Assembly (NCBI GenBank): GCA_947624925.1
Contig: CANQMG010000056.1
Span: 1-9,793 of the forward strand
Length of the DNA stretch: 9,793 bases
Reading direction: 5' to 3'
DNA from: an uncultured Clostridia bacterium
Lineage (GTDB): Bacteria; Bacillota; Clostridia; TANB77; CAG-508
In this document: piece after piece, positions 1 through 5,636 of the stretch
Numbering within the stretch: position 1 is the stretch's first letter
How the letters are laid out: every line of letters begins with the position of its first letter
The notes under the pieces: generated by a model
Database searches by the model: none
What the model saw: only the letters and a program-made list of their open reading frames with translations
What the model was told of the DNA's origin: nothing
Position numbers and translations under genes: made by a program

Positions 1-19
1 ACTTTCATCACCATGTTTT

Positions 20-48
20 ATTCTATCATATGTTTTGAAATATTACAA
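20..48 (-). promoter_or_regulatory. Sigma-A-type promoter for a gene off the left edge
   Basis: On the minus strand TTGTAA (48-43) is followed by a 17-nt spacer and TAGAAT (25-20), a fair sigma-A promoter with a start expected near 13. The transcript would run leftward out of the window, so its gene is not visible. The -35 box lies inside the palindrome at 41-58, which suggests repressor control. The promoter call is inference from box match and spacing. Confidence 0.5.
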
Positions 49-58
49 TTTTGTAATA
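41..58. promoter_or_regulatory. 18-bp palindrome, probable operator
   Basis: TATTACAA, a 2-nt centre, and TTGTAATA form a perfect dyad with 8-bp arms. It covers the -35 box of the leftward promoter, a position where a bound dimer would block RNA polymerase. It resembles BlaI/CopY-type operators (TACA-N2-TGTA), but the gap here is four bases (TACA-N4-TGTA), so I do not assign a regulator family. Confidence 0.45.
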
Positions 59-141
59 ATCGATGAAATTACCATGGTCAATTGTTCAACTACTTAATCT
101 TTATAATTTTGTATATGCGTCAATAATCTAAAATAAGCTTT

Positions 142-184
142 TGTTAAAAAGTGGAAAAGAGAACCGTTTTTCCAACCTTTTCCA
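142..184 (-). terminator. Rho-independent terminator of the ZIP gene
   Basis: TGGAAAAG (152-159) and CTTTTCCA (177-184) form an 8-bp stem a few bases past the ZIP stop codon. On the minus strand the stem is followed by CTTTTTAAC. The 17-nt loop is long and the T run is short, so this is a moderate rather than strong terminator. I see nothing else between here and the left-edge promoter. Confidence 0.55.
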
Positions 185-188
185 TTTG

Positions 189-932
189 TTATAGCATTGT
201 TGCAAAAATTCCTATTATAAATCCTACTATATTTCCTAAACTTCCCATTTTTCCACTGTATAATTTGTTGGATTCTGGCAAAAGTTCTCCTGATACTATA
301 TATAACATTGCTCCTGCTGCAAAGCTTAAACACATTGCTATTACATTTTCTGATATGCTACCAACCAAAGCTCCAAAAAAGGCTCCTATTCCAGTGGTTA
401 TTCCTGATAATATTATATAAAATATTACTTTTGATGTTTTCATTCCTCCACTTTTCATTGGAACTCCCATTGATAAACCTTCTGGAATATCATGCAGACA
501 TATTGCTATTGCTAGTGAATATCCTAGCTTTACAGATGCTTCAAAACTTGACCCTATTGCTAATCCTTCTGGAAAATTATGTATTGCAAGTCCTATACTA
601 ACTATTATTCCGGTTTTTAAAAGACTACTAGATTTATTAGACACATTGCTTCCATCACTAAATTTTCTTTGTACTAGTATGTCACACGCTATCATTGTTA
701 TAACTCCTATAATAACTCCTATAACAACTGATGGTATTGAGCAAATTTCTAAGCTTTCTGGTATTAGATCAAAACATACAACAGCTATCATAAGCCCAGA
801 TGCTAATGATAATACAAAACTTAAAAATTTCTTTGATGTATTTTTGAATAATACTCCTATGATTCCTCCTATAGTTGTTCCAAATGTTCCAAAAAATAAT
901 CCTATTAATGTGGTTTTTAATAAATAATTCAT
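189..932 (-). CDS. ZIP family divalent-metal transporter (ZupT/GufA-like)
   Basis: A 247-residue polytopic membrane protein, the usual length for bacterial ZIP importers, which move Zn2+ and sometimes Mn2+, Fe2+ or Co2+ into the cytoplasm. The diagnostic metal-site motifs are present: HNFPEG at residues 118-123 (TM4) and HDIPEG at 147-152 (TM5). Further acidic helix motifs are DLIPES at 55-60 and ELLPES at 216-221. About eight hydrophobic segments are visible, with a short polar loop near residues 88-105 instead of a long His-rich loop. The ATG at 932-930 follows AGAGGT at a good spacing. That start sits inside an unusual inverted repeat, described separately. It is the last gene leftward before a hairpin terminator. 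In many Clostridia a ZIP gene follows prfA (from memory); here a toxin-like cassette lies between them. Metal specificity cannot be read from the sequence. Confidence 0.9.
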   Translation of the reverse strand: MNYLLKTTLIGLFFGTFGTTIGGIIGVLFKNTSKKFLSFVLSLASGLMIAVVCFDLIPESLEICSIPSVVIGVIIGVITMIACDILVQRKFSDGSNVSNKSSSLLKTGIIVSIGLAIHNFPEGLAIGSSFEASVKLGYSLAIAICLHDIPEGLSMGVPMKSGGMKTSKVIFYIILSGITTGIGAFFGALVGSISENVIAMCLSFAAGAMLYIVSGELLPESNKLYSGKMGSLGNIVGFIIGIFATML

Positions 933-966
933 AAACTTACCTCTTGATTAAGTTTATGAATTATTT
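922..966. repeat. 17-bp-arm inverted repeat over the ZIP translation start
   Basis: Arms at 922-938 and 950-966 are perfectly complementary over 17 bp, separated by an 11-nt loop (939-949). In the ZIP mRNA the AGAGGT ribosome binding site falls in the loop and the ATG lies in the 3' arm. The element could therefore act as an RNA hairpin controlling initiation or as a DNA operator. No T run follows on the minus strand, so it is not a standard terminator. No regulator is assigned. Confidence 0.7.
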
Positions 967-981
967 TAATATTTATGAATT
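926..981. promoter_or_regulatory. Three copies of a 10-bp box upstream of the ZIP gene
   Basis: TTTATGAATT occurs at 953-962 and 972-981 in the same orientation, 19 nt apart, and inverted as AATTCATAAA at 926-935. Three exact copies in 56 bp, near two-turn spacing for the direct pair, fits a multi-site binding array for a regulator of the metal transporter. The region is very AT-rich, so chance recurrence is possible. Confidence 0.4.
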
Positions 982-1020
982 TTTATTTTTTCTATTTTTT
1001 AAATATTTTTGTGTGTTCGC

Positions 1021-1049
1021 TTGATTTTTCCTAAAAGTCAATATATAAT
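1021..1049 (+). promoter_or_regulatory. Promoter of the small membrane peptide (toxin mRNA)
   Basis: TTGATT (1021-1026), a 17-nt spacer, and TATAAT (1044-1049) make a near-consensus sigma-A promoter on the plus strand. Transcription should start near 1056-1058, giving a leader of about 60 nt before the ATG at 1116. CTTCTC (1051-1056) and GAGAAG (1064-1069) can form a 6-bp hairpin at the extreme 5' end if the start lies a few bases upstream of prediction. Confidence 0.75.
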
Positions 1050-1083
1050 ACTTCTCAAGATGAGAGAAGCAGAGTGTGGCGGT

Positions 1084-1109
1084 CGCTATCCTATATAAGA
1101 GAGGAGGCG
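1084..1109 (+). promoter_or_regulatory. Hairpin sequestering the toxin ribosome binding site
   Basis: CGCTATCCT (1084-1092) pairs with AGGAGGCG (1102-1109): eight base pairs with one bulged A (1088) and one G-U pair, closing a 9-nt loop. The whole Shine-Dalgarno AGGAGG (1102-1107) is in the stem, so the naked mRNA would be poorly translated. Hiding the ribosome binding site in this way is a known feature of type I toxin mRNAs such as fst. Confidence 0.6.
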
Positions 1110-1115
1110 ATGCGT

Positions 1116-1268
1116 ATGTTATTTGAACAAGTTTATCTATTTTTTATATACATATTATTATTTGAACTTGCGATAGTAACTGTTGTCGCAATTAGCTTAT
1201 TCGTAGCATTAGTTGTTACAATAAAAAAATTAGACAACAAACAAAAACACATCTCTGCATGGTCTTAG
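1116..1268 (+). CDS. Small membrane peptide, putative type I toxin
   Basis: A 50-residue peptide with a single long hydrophobic segment (about residues 6-36) followed by a basic tail, KKLDNKQKH (37-45). This is the general shape of type I toxins (Fst, TxpA, holin-like), which insert in the membrane of the producing cell and depolarise or permeabilise it. The ATG at 1116 is preferred because AGGAGG (1102-1107) is 8 nt upstream. ATG 1110 is only 2 nt from it, and the GTG at 1074 has no binding site. The gene has its own promoter, and its last codons overlap the bidirectional terminator. A convergent promoter at 1340-1368 would make an RNA antisense to its 3' end. It is the only plus-strand gene in the window. 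There is a loose likeness to the holin-like toxin family, but I cannot confirm membership. It could instead be a harmless small membrane protein. Confidence 0.7.
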   Translation: MLFEQVYLFFIYILLFELAIVTVVAISLFVALVVTIKKLDNKQKHISAWS

Positions 1269-1280
1269 AGATGCGTTTTT
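1243..1280. terminator. Bidirectional terminator shared by toxin mRNA and antisense RNA
   Basis: AAAAACACATCTCT (1243-1256) pairs with AGAGATGCGTTTTT (1267-1280), 13 bp with one A-C mismatch and a 10-nt loop. Plus-strand transcripts end in GTTTTTAATTTTTT and minus-strand ones in TGTTTTTGTTTGTT, so the hairpin works in both directions. It contains the toxin stop codon. No other hairpin terminator is visible after prfA, so this may also stop prfA transcripts that read through 1405-1281. Confidence 0.75.
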
Positions 1281-1301
1281 AATTTTTTAAAACTTCTTAA
1301 T

Positions 1302-1310
1302 GACCGCCAC
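1302..1310. repeat. 3' arm of a 9-bp fold-back pair with 1076-1084
   Basis: GACCGCCAC here is the exact reverse complement of GTGGCGGTC at 1076-1084. This is a GC-rich match in a very AT-rich neighbourhood, flanking the peptide gene on both sides. A toxin transcript extending past the terminator could pair its 3' end with its 5' leader. The antisense RNA carries GTGGCGGTC itself, identical to the leader copy rather than complementary to it. Confidence 0.55.
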
Positions 1311-1339
1311 TTCTGTGGTATCTCATTTTTCTTATTTTT

Positions 1340-1368
1340 ATTATAAGCAAATTTACCTAAAAAGTCAA
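1340..1368 (-). promoter_or_regulatory. Convergent promoter of the antisense RNA
   Basis: On the minus strand TTGACT (1368-1363), a 17-nt spacer, and TATAAT (1345-1340) form an almost perfect sigma-A promoter. No protein gene starts just downstream of it on that strand; it points straight at the 3' end of the toxin gene. That orientation is the main reason for proposing an antisense antitoxin. Confidence 0.8.
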
Positions 1369-1405
1369 TAATTTTTGTTTATTTTCTTCATTTTGTAAAT
1401 TCAAT

Positions 1406-2464
1406 TTATTCTTCCCCTTTTAATCTTTCTGCTCTATCTGCTGCTATTAATGAGTCTATCATTTCATCTAAATTTCCATTTAAGAAGTCTTCCATTTGGA
1501 ATATACTAAGTCCTATTCTATGATCTGTTATTCTTCCTTGTGGGTAATTATATGTTCTTATTTTTTCGCTTCTATCTCCACTTCCAACTTGAGATTTTCT
1601 AGCATTTGCTAGCTCTGCATCTTGCTTTTGCTTTTCTTGTTCATATAATCTAGATTTTAATAATCTCATTGCATATTCTCTATTTTGAACTTGTGATCTT
1701 TCTGTTTGACATTCTGCTACCATTCCTGTTGGTATATGAATTAATCTAACTGCAGATGATGTTTTATTTACATGTTGACCACCTGCCCCTGATGCTCTAT
1801 ATACTTCCATTTTTATATCCGCAGGATTTATCTCAATTTCCACATCTTCTACAACAGGAAGTACTGCAACAGTTGATGTGGATGTATGTATTCTGCCACT
1901 ACTTTCTGTATCTGGCACTCTTTGAACTCTATGAACTCCACTTTCAAATTTTAATCTACTATAAACACCTTTTCCTGTTATCATAAATGATATTTCTTTA
2001 TATCCGCCAAGTCCTGTTTCATTTTCATTTAGTACTTCTATTTTCCAATGTTTTCTTTCTGCATACATAGAATACATTCTGTATAGTGTTCCTGCAAATA
2101 ATGCAGCTTCTTCTCCTCCAGCTCCTGCTCTTATTTCACAAATTATATTTTTATCATCATCTGGATCTTTTGGAATTAATAAAATTTTTAGCTCTTCTTC
2201 TATTTTAGGTAATTGTTCCTTTGATGAATAAAATTCTTCTTGTGCTAAATCTTTCATATCTGGGTCTTGCATTAATTCTTCTGCTTCTTCCATTTGTTGT
2301 TTTACTTTTTTGTATTCCCTAAATTTAGCTACAACATCTTCTATTGATGCATGTTCTTTTATAGCTTTTTGCCACTCACTCTGATTAGCTATAATTTCTG
2401 GATCTGCAATCATTTTAGTAAGTTCTTCATATCTCTTTTCTACTGATTCTAATTTCTCAAACAT
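1406..2464 (-). CDS. prfA: Peptide chain release factor 1
   Basis: A 352-residue class I release factor that recognises UAA and UAG in the ribosomal A site and triggers hydrolysis of peptidyl-tRNA. The GGQ catalytic loop is at residues 228-230 within GAGGQHVNK. The codon-recognition tripeptide at 184-186 is PDT in the context VQRVPDTES. This is the PxT form of RF1 (PAT in E. coli), not the SPF of RF2, and there is no programmed frameshift as in prfB. The helical N-terminal domain (1-105) and the length are typical. The ATG at 2464-2462 follows GGAG at 6 nt. It has its own promoter (2498-2526), separate from the sbcDC unit upstream. No clear terminator follows its stop; transcripts may continue to the bidirectional hairpin at 1243-1280. 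Confidence 0.97.
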   Translation of the reverse strand: MFEKLESVEKRYEELTKMIADPEIIANQSEWQKAIKEHASIEDVVAKFREYKKVKQQMEEAEELMQDPDMKDLAQEEFYSSKEQLPKIEEELKILLIPKDPDDDKNIICEIRAGAGGEEAALFAGTLYRMYSMYAERKHWKIEVLNENETGLGGYKEISFMITGKGVYSRLKFESGVHRVQRVPDTESSGRIHTSTSTVAVLPVVEDVEIEINPADIKMEVYRASGAGGQHVNKTSSAVRLIHIPTGMVAECQTERSQVQNREYAMRLLKSRLYEQEKQKQDAELANARKSQVGSGDRSEKIRTYNYPQGRITDHRIGLSIFQMEDFLNGNLDEMIDSLIAADRAERLKGEE

Positions 2465-2483
2465 AAATATCTCCTATTTTTAA

Positions 2484-2514
2484 AAAATCTATTGTTTATT
2501 ATACAATAGATTTT
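2484..2514. repeat. 12-bp-arm inverted repeat overlapping the prfA promoter
   Basis: AAAATCTATTGT (2484-2495) and ACAATAGATTTT (2503-2514) are perfect complements around a 7-nt centre. The -10 box of the prfA promoter lies in the centre and the first base of the right arm, so the dyad looks like an operator. On the minus strand the arm is also followed by a TTTTTTA run, so the same DNA could terminate sbcDC transcripts arriving from upstream. Both readings fit the sequence. Confidence 0.6.
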
Positions 2515-2526
2515 CTTTATTTTCAA
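2498..2526 (-). promoter_or_regulatory. prfA promoter
   Basis: TTGAAA (2526-2521), a 17-nt spacer, and TATAAT (2503-2498) on the minus strand, with a start predicted near 2491 and a leader of about 27 nt carrying the GGAG site. The match is close to consensus and positioned correctly for prfA. Confidence 0.75.
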
Positions 2527-2603
2527 TATTTATTTTAGCATTTTAGCTTATATGTCTTTTTCATACCATCTGTATTAACCATTTTGTGTTTTACCAACAT
2601 ATA

Positions 2604-4430
2604 TTATTCAAGCTCTATATAATTATATTTTATATTGCTTTTTTCTAAGATGTCTTTTTCTCTGTTTGTGCATGTAAATATTATTATTTGTCTATTATTA
2701 TACTGGCTATTTAAATATGTTAATATATTTTTCAGTCTTTCATCATCATAATATGCAAATGCTTCATCTAGTATTATAGGCATATTTTCATTTGTGATTT
2801 CTTTTATTGTTGCAAGTCGTAATGATAAATAAATCTGATCTATTGTTCCAATACTTAAATTCTCTAAGTTTATATATTTGCCAGTATCAGTTTCAACAAT
2901 TATTTCTCCTTTTGTATTAATTCTAACATTTGTATATTTTCCATTAGATATATTTTCCATTACACTTGATAATTCTTTTGTAAATTTTGGAGTTATTTGT
3001 TCTTTCATTTTGTTATATGCAATCTCAAAATACTCTAATGCTCTTCTTATGTTTTCACCTTTTTGTTGTAATTCTTCTTTTTCTTGTTTCAAGCTTTGCA
3101 ATTCCTCTTCAATATCTACAAGGCTTTCAAGCATCTTAGTAGCATTTTCATTATCTATATTTAATGTATGTAAAACTACTATTTTTTCATTTATATCATT
3201 TTGTTTTATATCTATATATTCTAATAAATTTTTTTCTAAATTAGCTATTCCACTATCTTTTTTTATCTGTTCTAATTCTTTATTATACTCATTTTCTATT
3301 TTTTCTAATTCAATTTGCTGTTTTTCTTTGTTTTGTTCTAGTATATTTATTCTTTCTTGTATCTCATTTTGCTTTTTTATTATTTCTTTATTATTCTTTT
3401 TCTGTTTTTTTAATTTTAAAAAAATATATATGCAATATACTGTAAATGCAATAGGAACTATTAATTTTAAATATATATTTTTTAATAAAATTAACCCTGC
3501 AAAACTAAGTAATAATAGAATGAATAACACTAAAATATTTAATTTTGATAAACCTTTATTCTCATTTATGTTATATTTTTGCTTTTCTTTTTTTATATTT
3601 AATATATCTTCTTGTATATTATTTATTATGTCTTTATTTATTTTTATTCTATTTTCATCTTCTTTTAGAGCTTCTTTTTTTAGGTTTGCCTTTTTTAATT
3701 TTTCTAATTCTTCTTTTTCTCTTTCAATAATTTCATTTTTTTCCTTTATTATTCTATCAATATTAGCTTTACTATCTCTGTAATCTTCTAGTCCTGCTTT
3801 TTTTTGTGTTAATTCATCTATTCTACTTTGAATAATATTTATTGGTCTTTCTTTTGTATTTGGTGTTCCAACTTCATCAGTAAGTTTTTTCTTTAACTTA
3901 TTTGCTATTGTTGTATAAGATGTAGTATCTTCTCCTGTTCCTAATATATTTGATATTTTTTGTATTAAAATATTTTGTGCTTTTTCGTCTAATTTAACTT
4001 CTGTCTGTTTCGTAATTATTGAAGATGTAAATATTTCTTCATCCAAACCAAATTGATCATAAAAAAATTGATTTCCCTTTGTTTTATCTATATTAAATTT
4101 ATTACTTATATCCTCTAAATTCTGATTATATATTTTAGGATTTTTCTTTTTGAAATCTCTATATATTTCATATGTTTCTTTATTATCTAACTCATACAAT
4201 ATTCTTCCTGAAAATTCTTCTTTATTCCATGGCTCATATTTTTCTATTTCAGGCACAGTCCCACCATTCTTATTTTTAGATAATCCATAAAACATTGAAA
4301 TAATATACTTTAAAATCGTTGACTTGCCAGCTTCATTTTTTCCATATATAATATTAAAATTATCTTCTAGAATAATATCTTTATCTTTTAATTTTCCAAA
4401 TCCATTTATTTTTAAATTTTTTATTTTCAT
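2604..4430 (-). CDS. SbcC/Rad50-like (YhaN-type) AAA ATPase with membrane hairpin
   Basis: A 608-residue ATPase of the SMC/Rad50/SbcC class, the probable partner of the metallophosphoesterase encoded just upstream in DNA-end processing. Visible in order: Walker A GKNEAGKST at 30-38, coiled coil about 200-290, two adjacent hydrophobic helices at about 297-317 and 320-340, second coiled coil about 345-470, ABC signature LSIGTIDQIYLSLRLA at 525-540, and Walker B PIILDE at 551-556. No CxxC zinc hook is present at the coiled-coil apex; the transmembrane hairpin takes its place. This arrangement and the pairing with an SbcD-like gene recall B. subtilis YhaN/YhaO, but the protein is shorter than YhaN and classical SbcC. 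The ATG at 4430 lies 1 nt after the stop of the upstream gene, with GGAG inside that gene, so the two are translationally coupled. The exact family name is uncertain. Confidence 0.85.
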   Translation of the reverse strand: MKIKNLKINGFGKLKDKDIILEDNFNIIYGKNEAGKSTILKYIISMFYGLSKNKNGGTVPEIEKYEPWNKEEFSGRILYELDNKETYEIYRDFKKKNPKIYNQNLEDISNKFNIDKTKGNQFFYDQFGLDEEIFTSSIITKQTEVKLDEKAQNILIQKISNILGTGEDTTSYTTIANKLKKKLTDEVGTPNTKERPINIIQSRIDELTQKKAGLEDYRDSKANIDRIIKEKNEIIEREKEELEKLKKANLKKEALKEDENRIKINKDIINNIQEDILNIKKEKQKYNINENKGLSKLNILVLFILLLLSFAGLILLKNIYLKLIVPIAFTVYCIYIFLKLKKQKKNNKEIIKKQNEIQERINILEQNKEKQQIELEKIENEYNKELEQIKKDSGIANLEKNLLEYIDIKQNDINEKIVVLHTLNIDNENATKMLESLVDIEEELQSLKQEKEELQQKGENIRRALEYFEIAYNKMKEQITPKFTKELSSVMENISNGKYTNVRINTKGEIIVETDTGKYINLENLSIGTIDQIYLSLRLATIKEITNENMPIILDEAFAYYDDERLKNILTYLNSQYNNRQIIIFTCTNREKDILEKSNIKYNYIELE

Positions 4431-4431
4431 A

Positions 4432-5496
4432 TTATTTTTTCTCCATTAAGTTAAGTCCTATATTTATACTTTCTAAAATATTTTCTTTGTTTTCTTCATT
4501 AATTTGCTCTAATAATTCCTTAACAAATATCCCTTTTAATGATTGCTCATTTGCAATTTTTTCTAAATCATATTTTTCTTTAGTTTCATTTTTAATTTTA
4601 ATAATATTTTTATTTATAACATATTTTATTAAATCATTTGTATTAATTTCTATATTGCAAATTCCATCTAAAATAATTTTATAATATTTATTTTCATCAA
4701 TGTTAATATTATTTATTTTCTCTATTAATTCTTCCTTTGAATAAATGTTAGAAATGTTTAAATTTTTTTCCACAAATTCTTTATTATCTAATTCAATAAA
4801 TTCCAATGAAATCTTTCTAGTTTCTTCATTTATATCTCCTAAAATCATACCATGACTGCCTAATTCATCAAAACCACAAGCTATCATTGAACCAGGGTAT
4901 ACTATTTTTTGGTGTTCTCCAATATATTTTTTATGAATATGTCCTAGTGCTATATAATCAAAGTTAGTATTTTTTATTTCAGATTCTAATACTGGATTAT
5001 ATTCCTCAGTTTCTTTACCTCCGCCATTTAAATCTGCATGCATTAATAATATATTTATTTTTGAAGTATCTAAATTAACATCTAAACTTATTTTTTTTGA
5101 GTAGAAATCTGTAAAACCATATCCATATATATTTACATTATTTTTTTCGATTTTTTCTAGTTTAGTAAATATATGTACATTCTCATTCCATTCATATTTA
5201 TTGTAATATGAATTATTTAAATATGGATCATGGTTTCCTGGTGAAATAAATATTTGTGTATTTTGTATTTGTTTAAAGCTGTTATTTATAAAATCTATAG
5301 TACTTTTTCTAATGTACTCATTTTCGTATAGGTCTCCTGCAATAAACAGATATTCTATATTATTTTCTTTTATATAATTTATCATTTTATTGAATGCATT
5401 TCTTTGGTCTAGTCTTCTTTGTTGTGATAAACCATTTTTATTTAATACAGTAAATGGAATATCAAAATGTAAATCTGCAACATGTATAAATTTCAT
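4432..5496 (-). CDS. SbcD/YhaO-like metallophosphoesterase (DNA repair exonuclease)
   Basis: A 354-residue calcineurin-like phosphoesterase of the SbcD/Mre11/YhaO group, Mn2+-dependent nucleases that process DNA ends with an SbcC-type ATPase. All dimetal-site motifs are present: DLHFD (D8, H10), GDLYE (D55), GNHD (N88, H89), MHAD (H153) and GHIH (H186, H188). The C-terminal 140 residues are lysine- and asparagine-rich and probably form the capping and ATPase-binding region. It is the first gene of a two-gene unit, with 1 nt separating it from the ATPase gene. Its promoter is at 5521-5549. The GGAG site is 11 nt before the chosen ATG, rather long; a nearer ATG directly follows the GGAG but opens only a four-codon frame. 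The assignment to the family is firm; YhaO versus SbcD is not resolved. Confidence 0.92.
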   Translation of the reverse strand: MKFIHVADLHFDIPFTVLNKNGLSQQRRLDQRNAFNKMINYIKENNIEYLFIAGDLYENEYIRKSTIDFINNSFKQIQNTQIFISPGNHDPYLNNSYYNKYEWNENVHIFTKLEKIEKNNVNIYGYGFTDFYSKKISLDVNLDTSKINILLMHADLNGGGKETEEYNPVLESEIKNTNFDYIALGHIHKKYIGEHQKIVYPGSMIACGFDELGSHGMILGDINEETRKISLEFIELDNKEFVEKNLNISNIYSKEELIEKINNINIDENKYYKIILDGICNIEINTNDLIKYVINKNIIKIKNETKEKYDLEKIANEQSLKGIFVKELLEQINEENKENILESINIGLNLMEKK

Positions 5497-5520
5497 CTAA
5501 ATTTCATCTCCTACTACTAA

Positions 5521-5549
5521 TTTATATCATAGCAAAAAAAATAAGTCAA
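5521..5549 (-). promoter_or_regulatory. Promoter of the sbcDC-like unit
   Basis: TTGACT (5549-5544), a 17-nt spacer, and TATAAA (5526-5521) on the minus strand; the start is expected near 5514, leaving a leader of about 18 nt. A partial LexA-like half-site upstream (5558-5571) is too degenerate to call. Confidence 0.7.
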
Positions 5550-5636
5550 TACATATTCGAACATTTATTCTTATACGCATTGGCTTATTGATATTTTATT
5601 GTATTGTTTTACTACTTTACTATTAAAAATTTTCTT

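Larger units (their letters stand above)
1243..1333 (-). ncRNA. Predicted antisense RNA, putative antitoxin
   Basis: From the consensus promoter at 1340-1368, transcription should begin near 1333 and end at the bidirectional hairpin, giving an RNA of about 90 nt. It would be fully complementary to the 3' part of the toxin mRNA. Near its 5' end it can form a small hairpin, CCAC-AGAA-GTGG (1318-1307). No convincing ORF is present; a 9-codon ATG frame lacks a binding site. The size and convergent layout match antitoxin RNAs such as RNA II of the pAD1 par locus. Its existence is inferred from promoter and terminator only. Confidence 0.55.

Noticed and set aside
85..116. Minus-strand TTGACG with a downstream TATAAA as a promoter
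   Set aside because: The spacing is only 12 nt, too short for sigma-A.
94..333. 79-codon minus-strand frame overlapping the ZIP gene end
   Set aside because: It overlaps the ZIP 3' end in another frame and runs through the ZIP terminator; low-complexity, no binding site.
1074..1115. N-terminal extension of the small peptide from GTG 1074 or ATG 1110
   Set aside because: The extension encodes the leader hairpin and the Shine-Dalgarno itself. AGGAGG at 1102-1107 fits the ATG at 1116.
2535..2600. 21-codon minus-strand frame just after the SbcC-like stop, in the same frame
   Set aside because: No ribosome binding site and no recognisable product. It could be a decayed C-terminal extension, but a chance open stretch is as likely.
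2878..3783. 301-codon plus-strand frame opposite the SbcC-like gene
   Set aside because: It is the mirror of a lysine- and isoleucine-rich coding strand, giving an F/S/I-rich product with no domain. The minus-strand gene has clear Walker and signature motifs.
5558..5571. LexA (SOS) box upstream of the sbcDC-like promoter
   Set aside because: Only one half (CGAAC) matches; the other half is ATTCT instead of GTTCG, and it lies upstream of the -35 rather than over the promoter.
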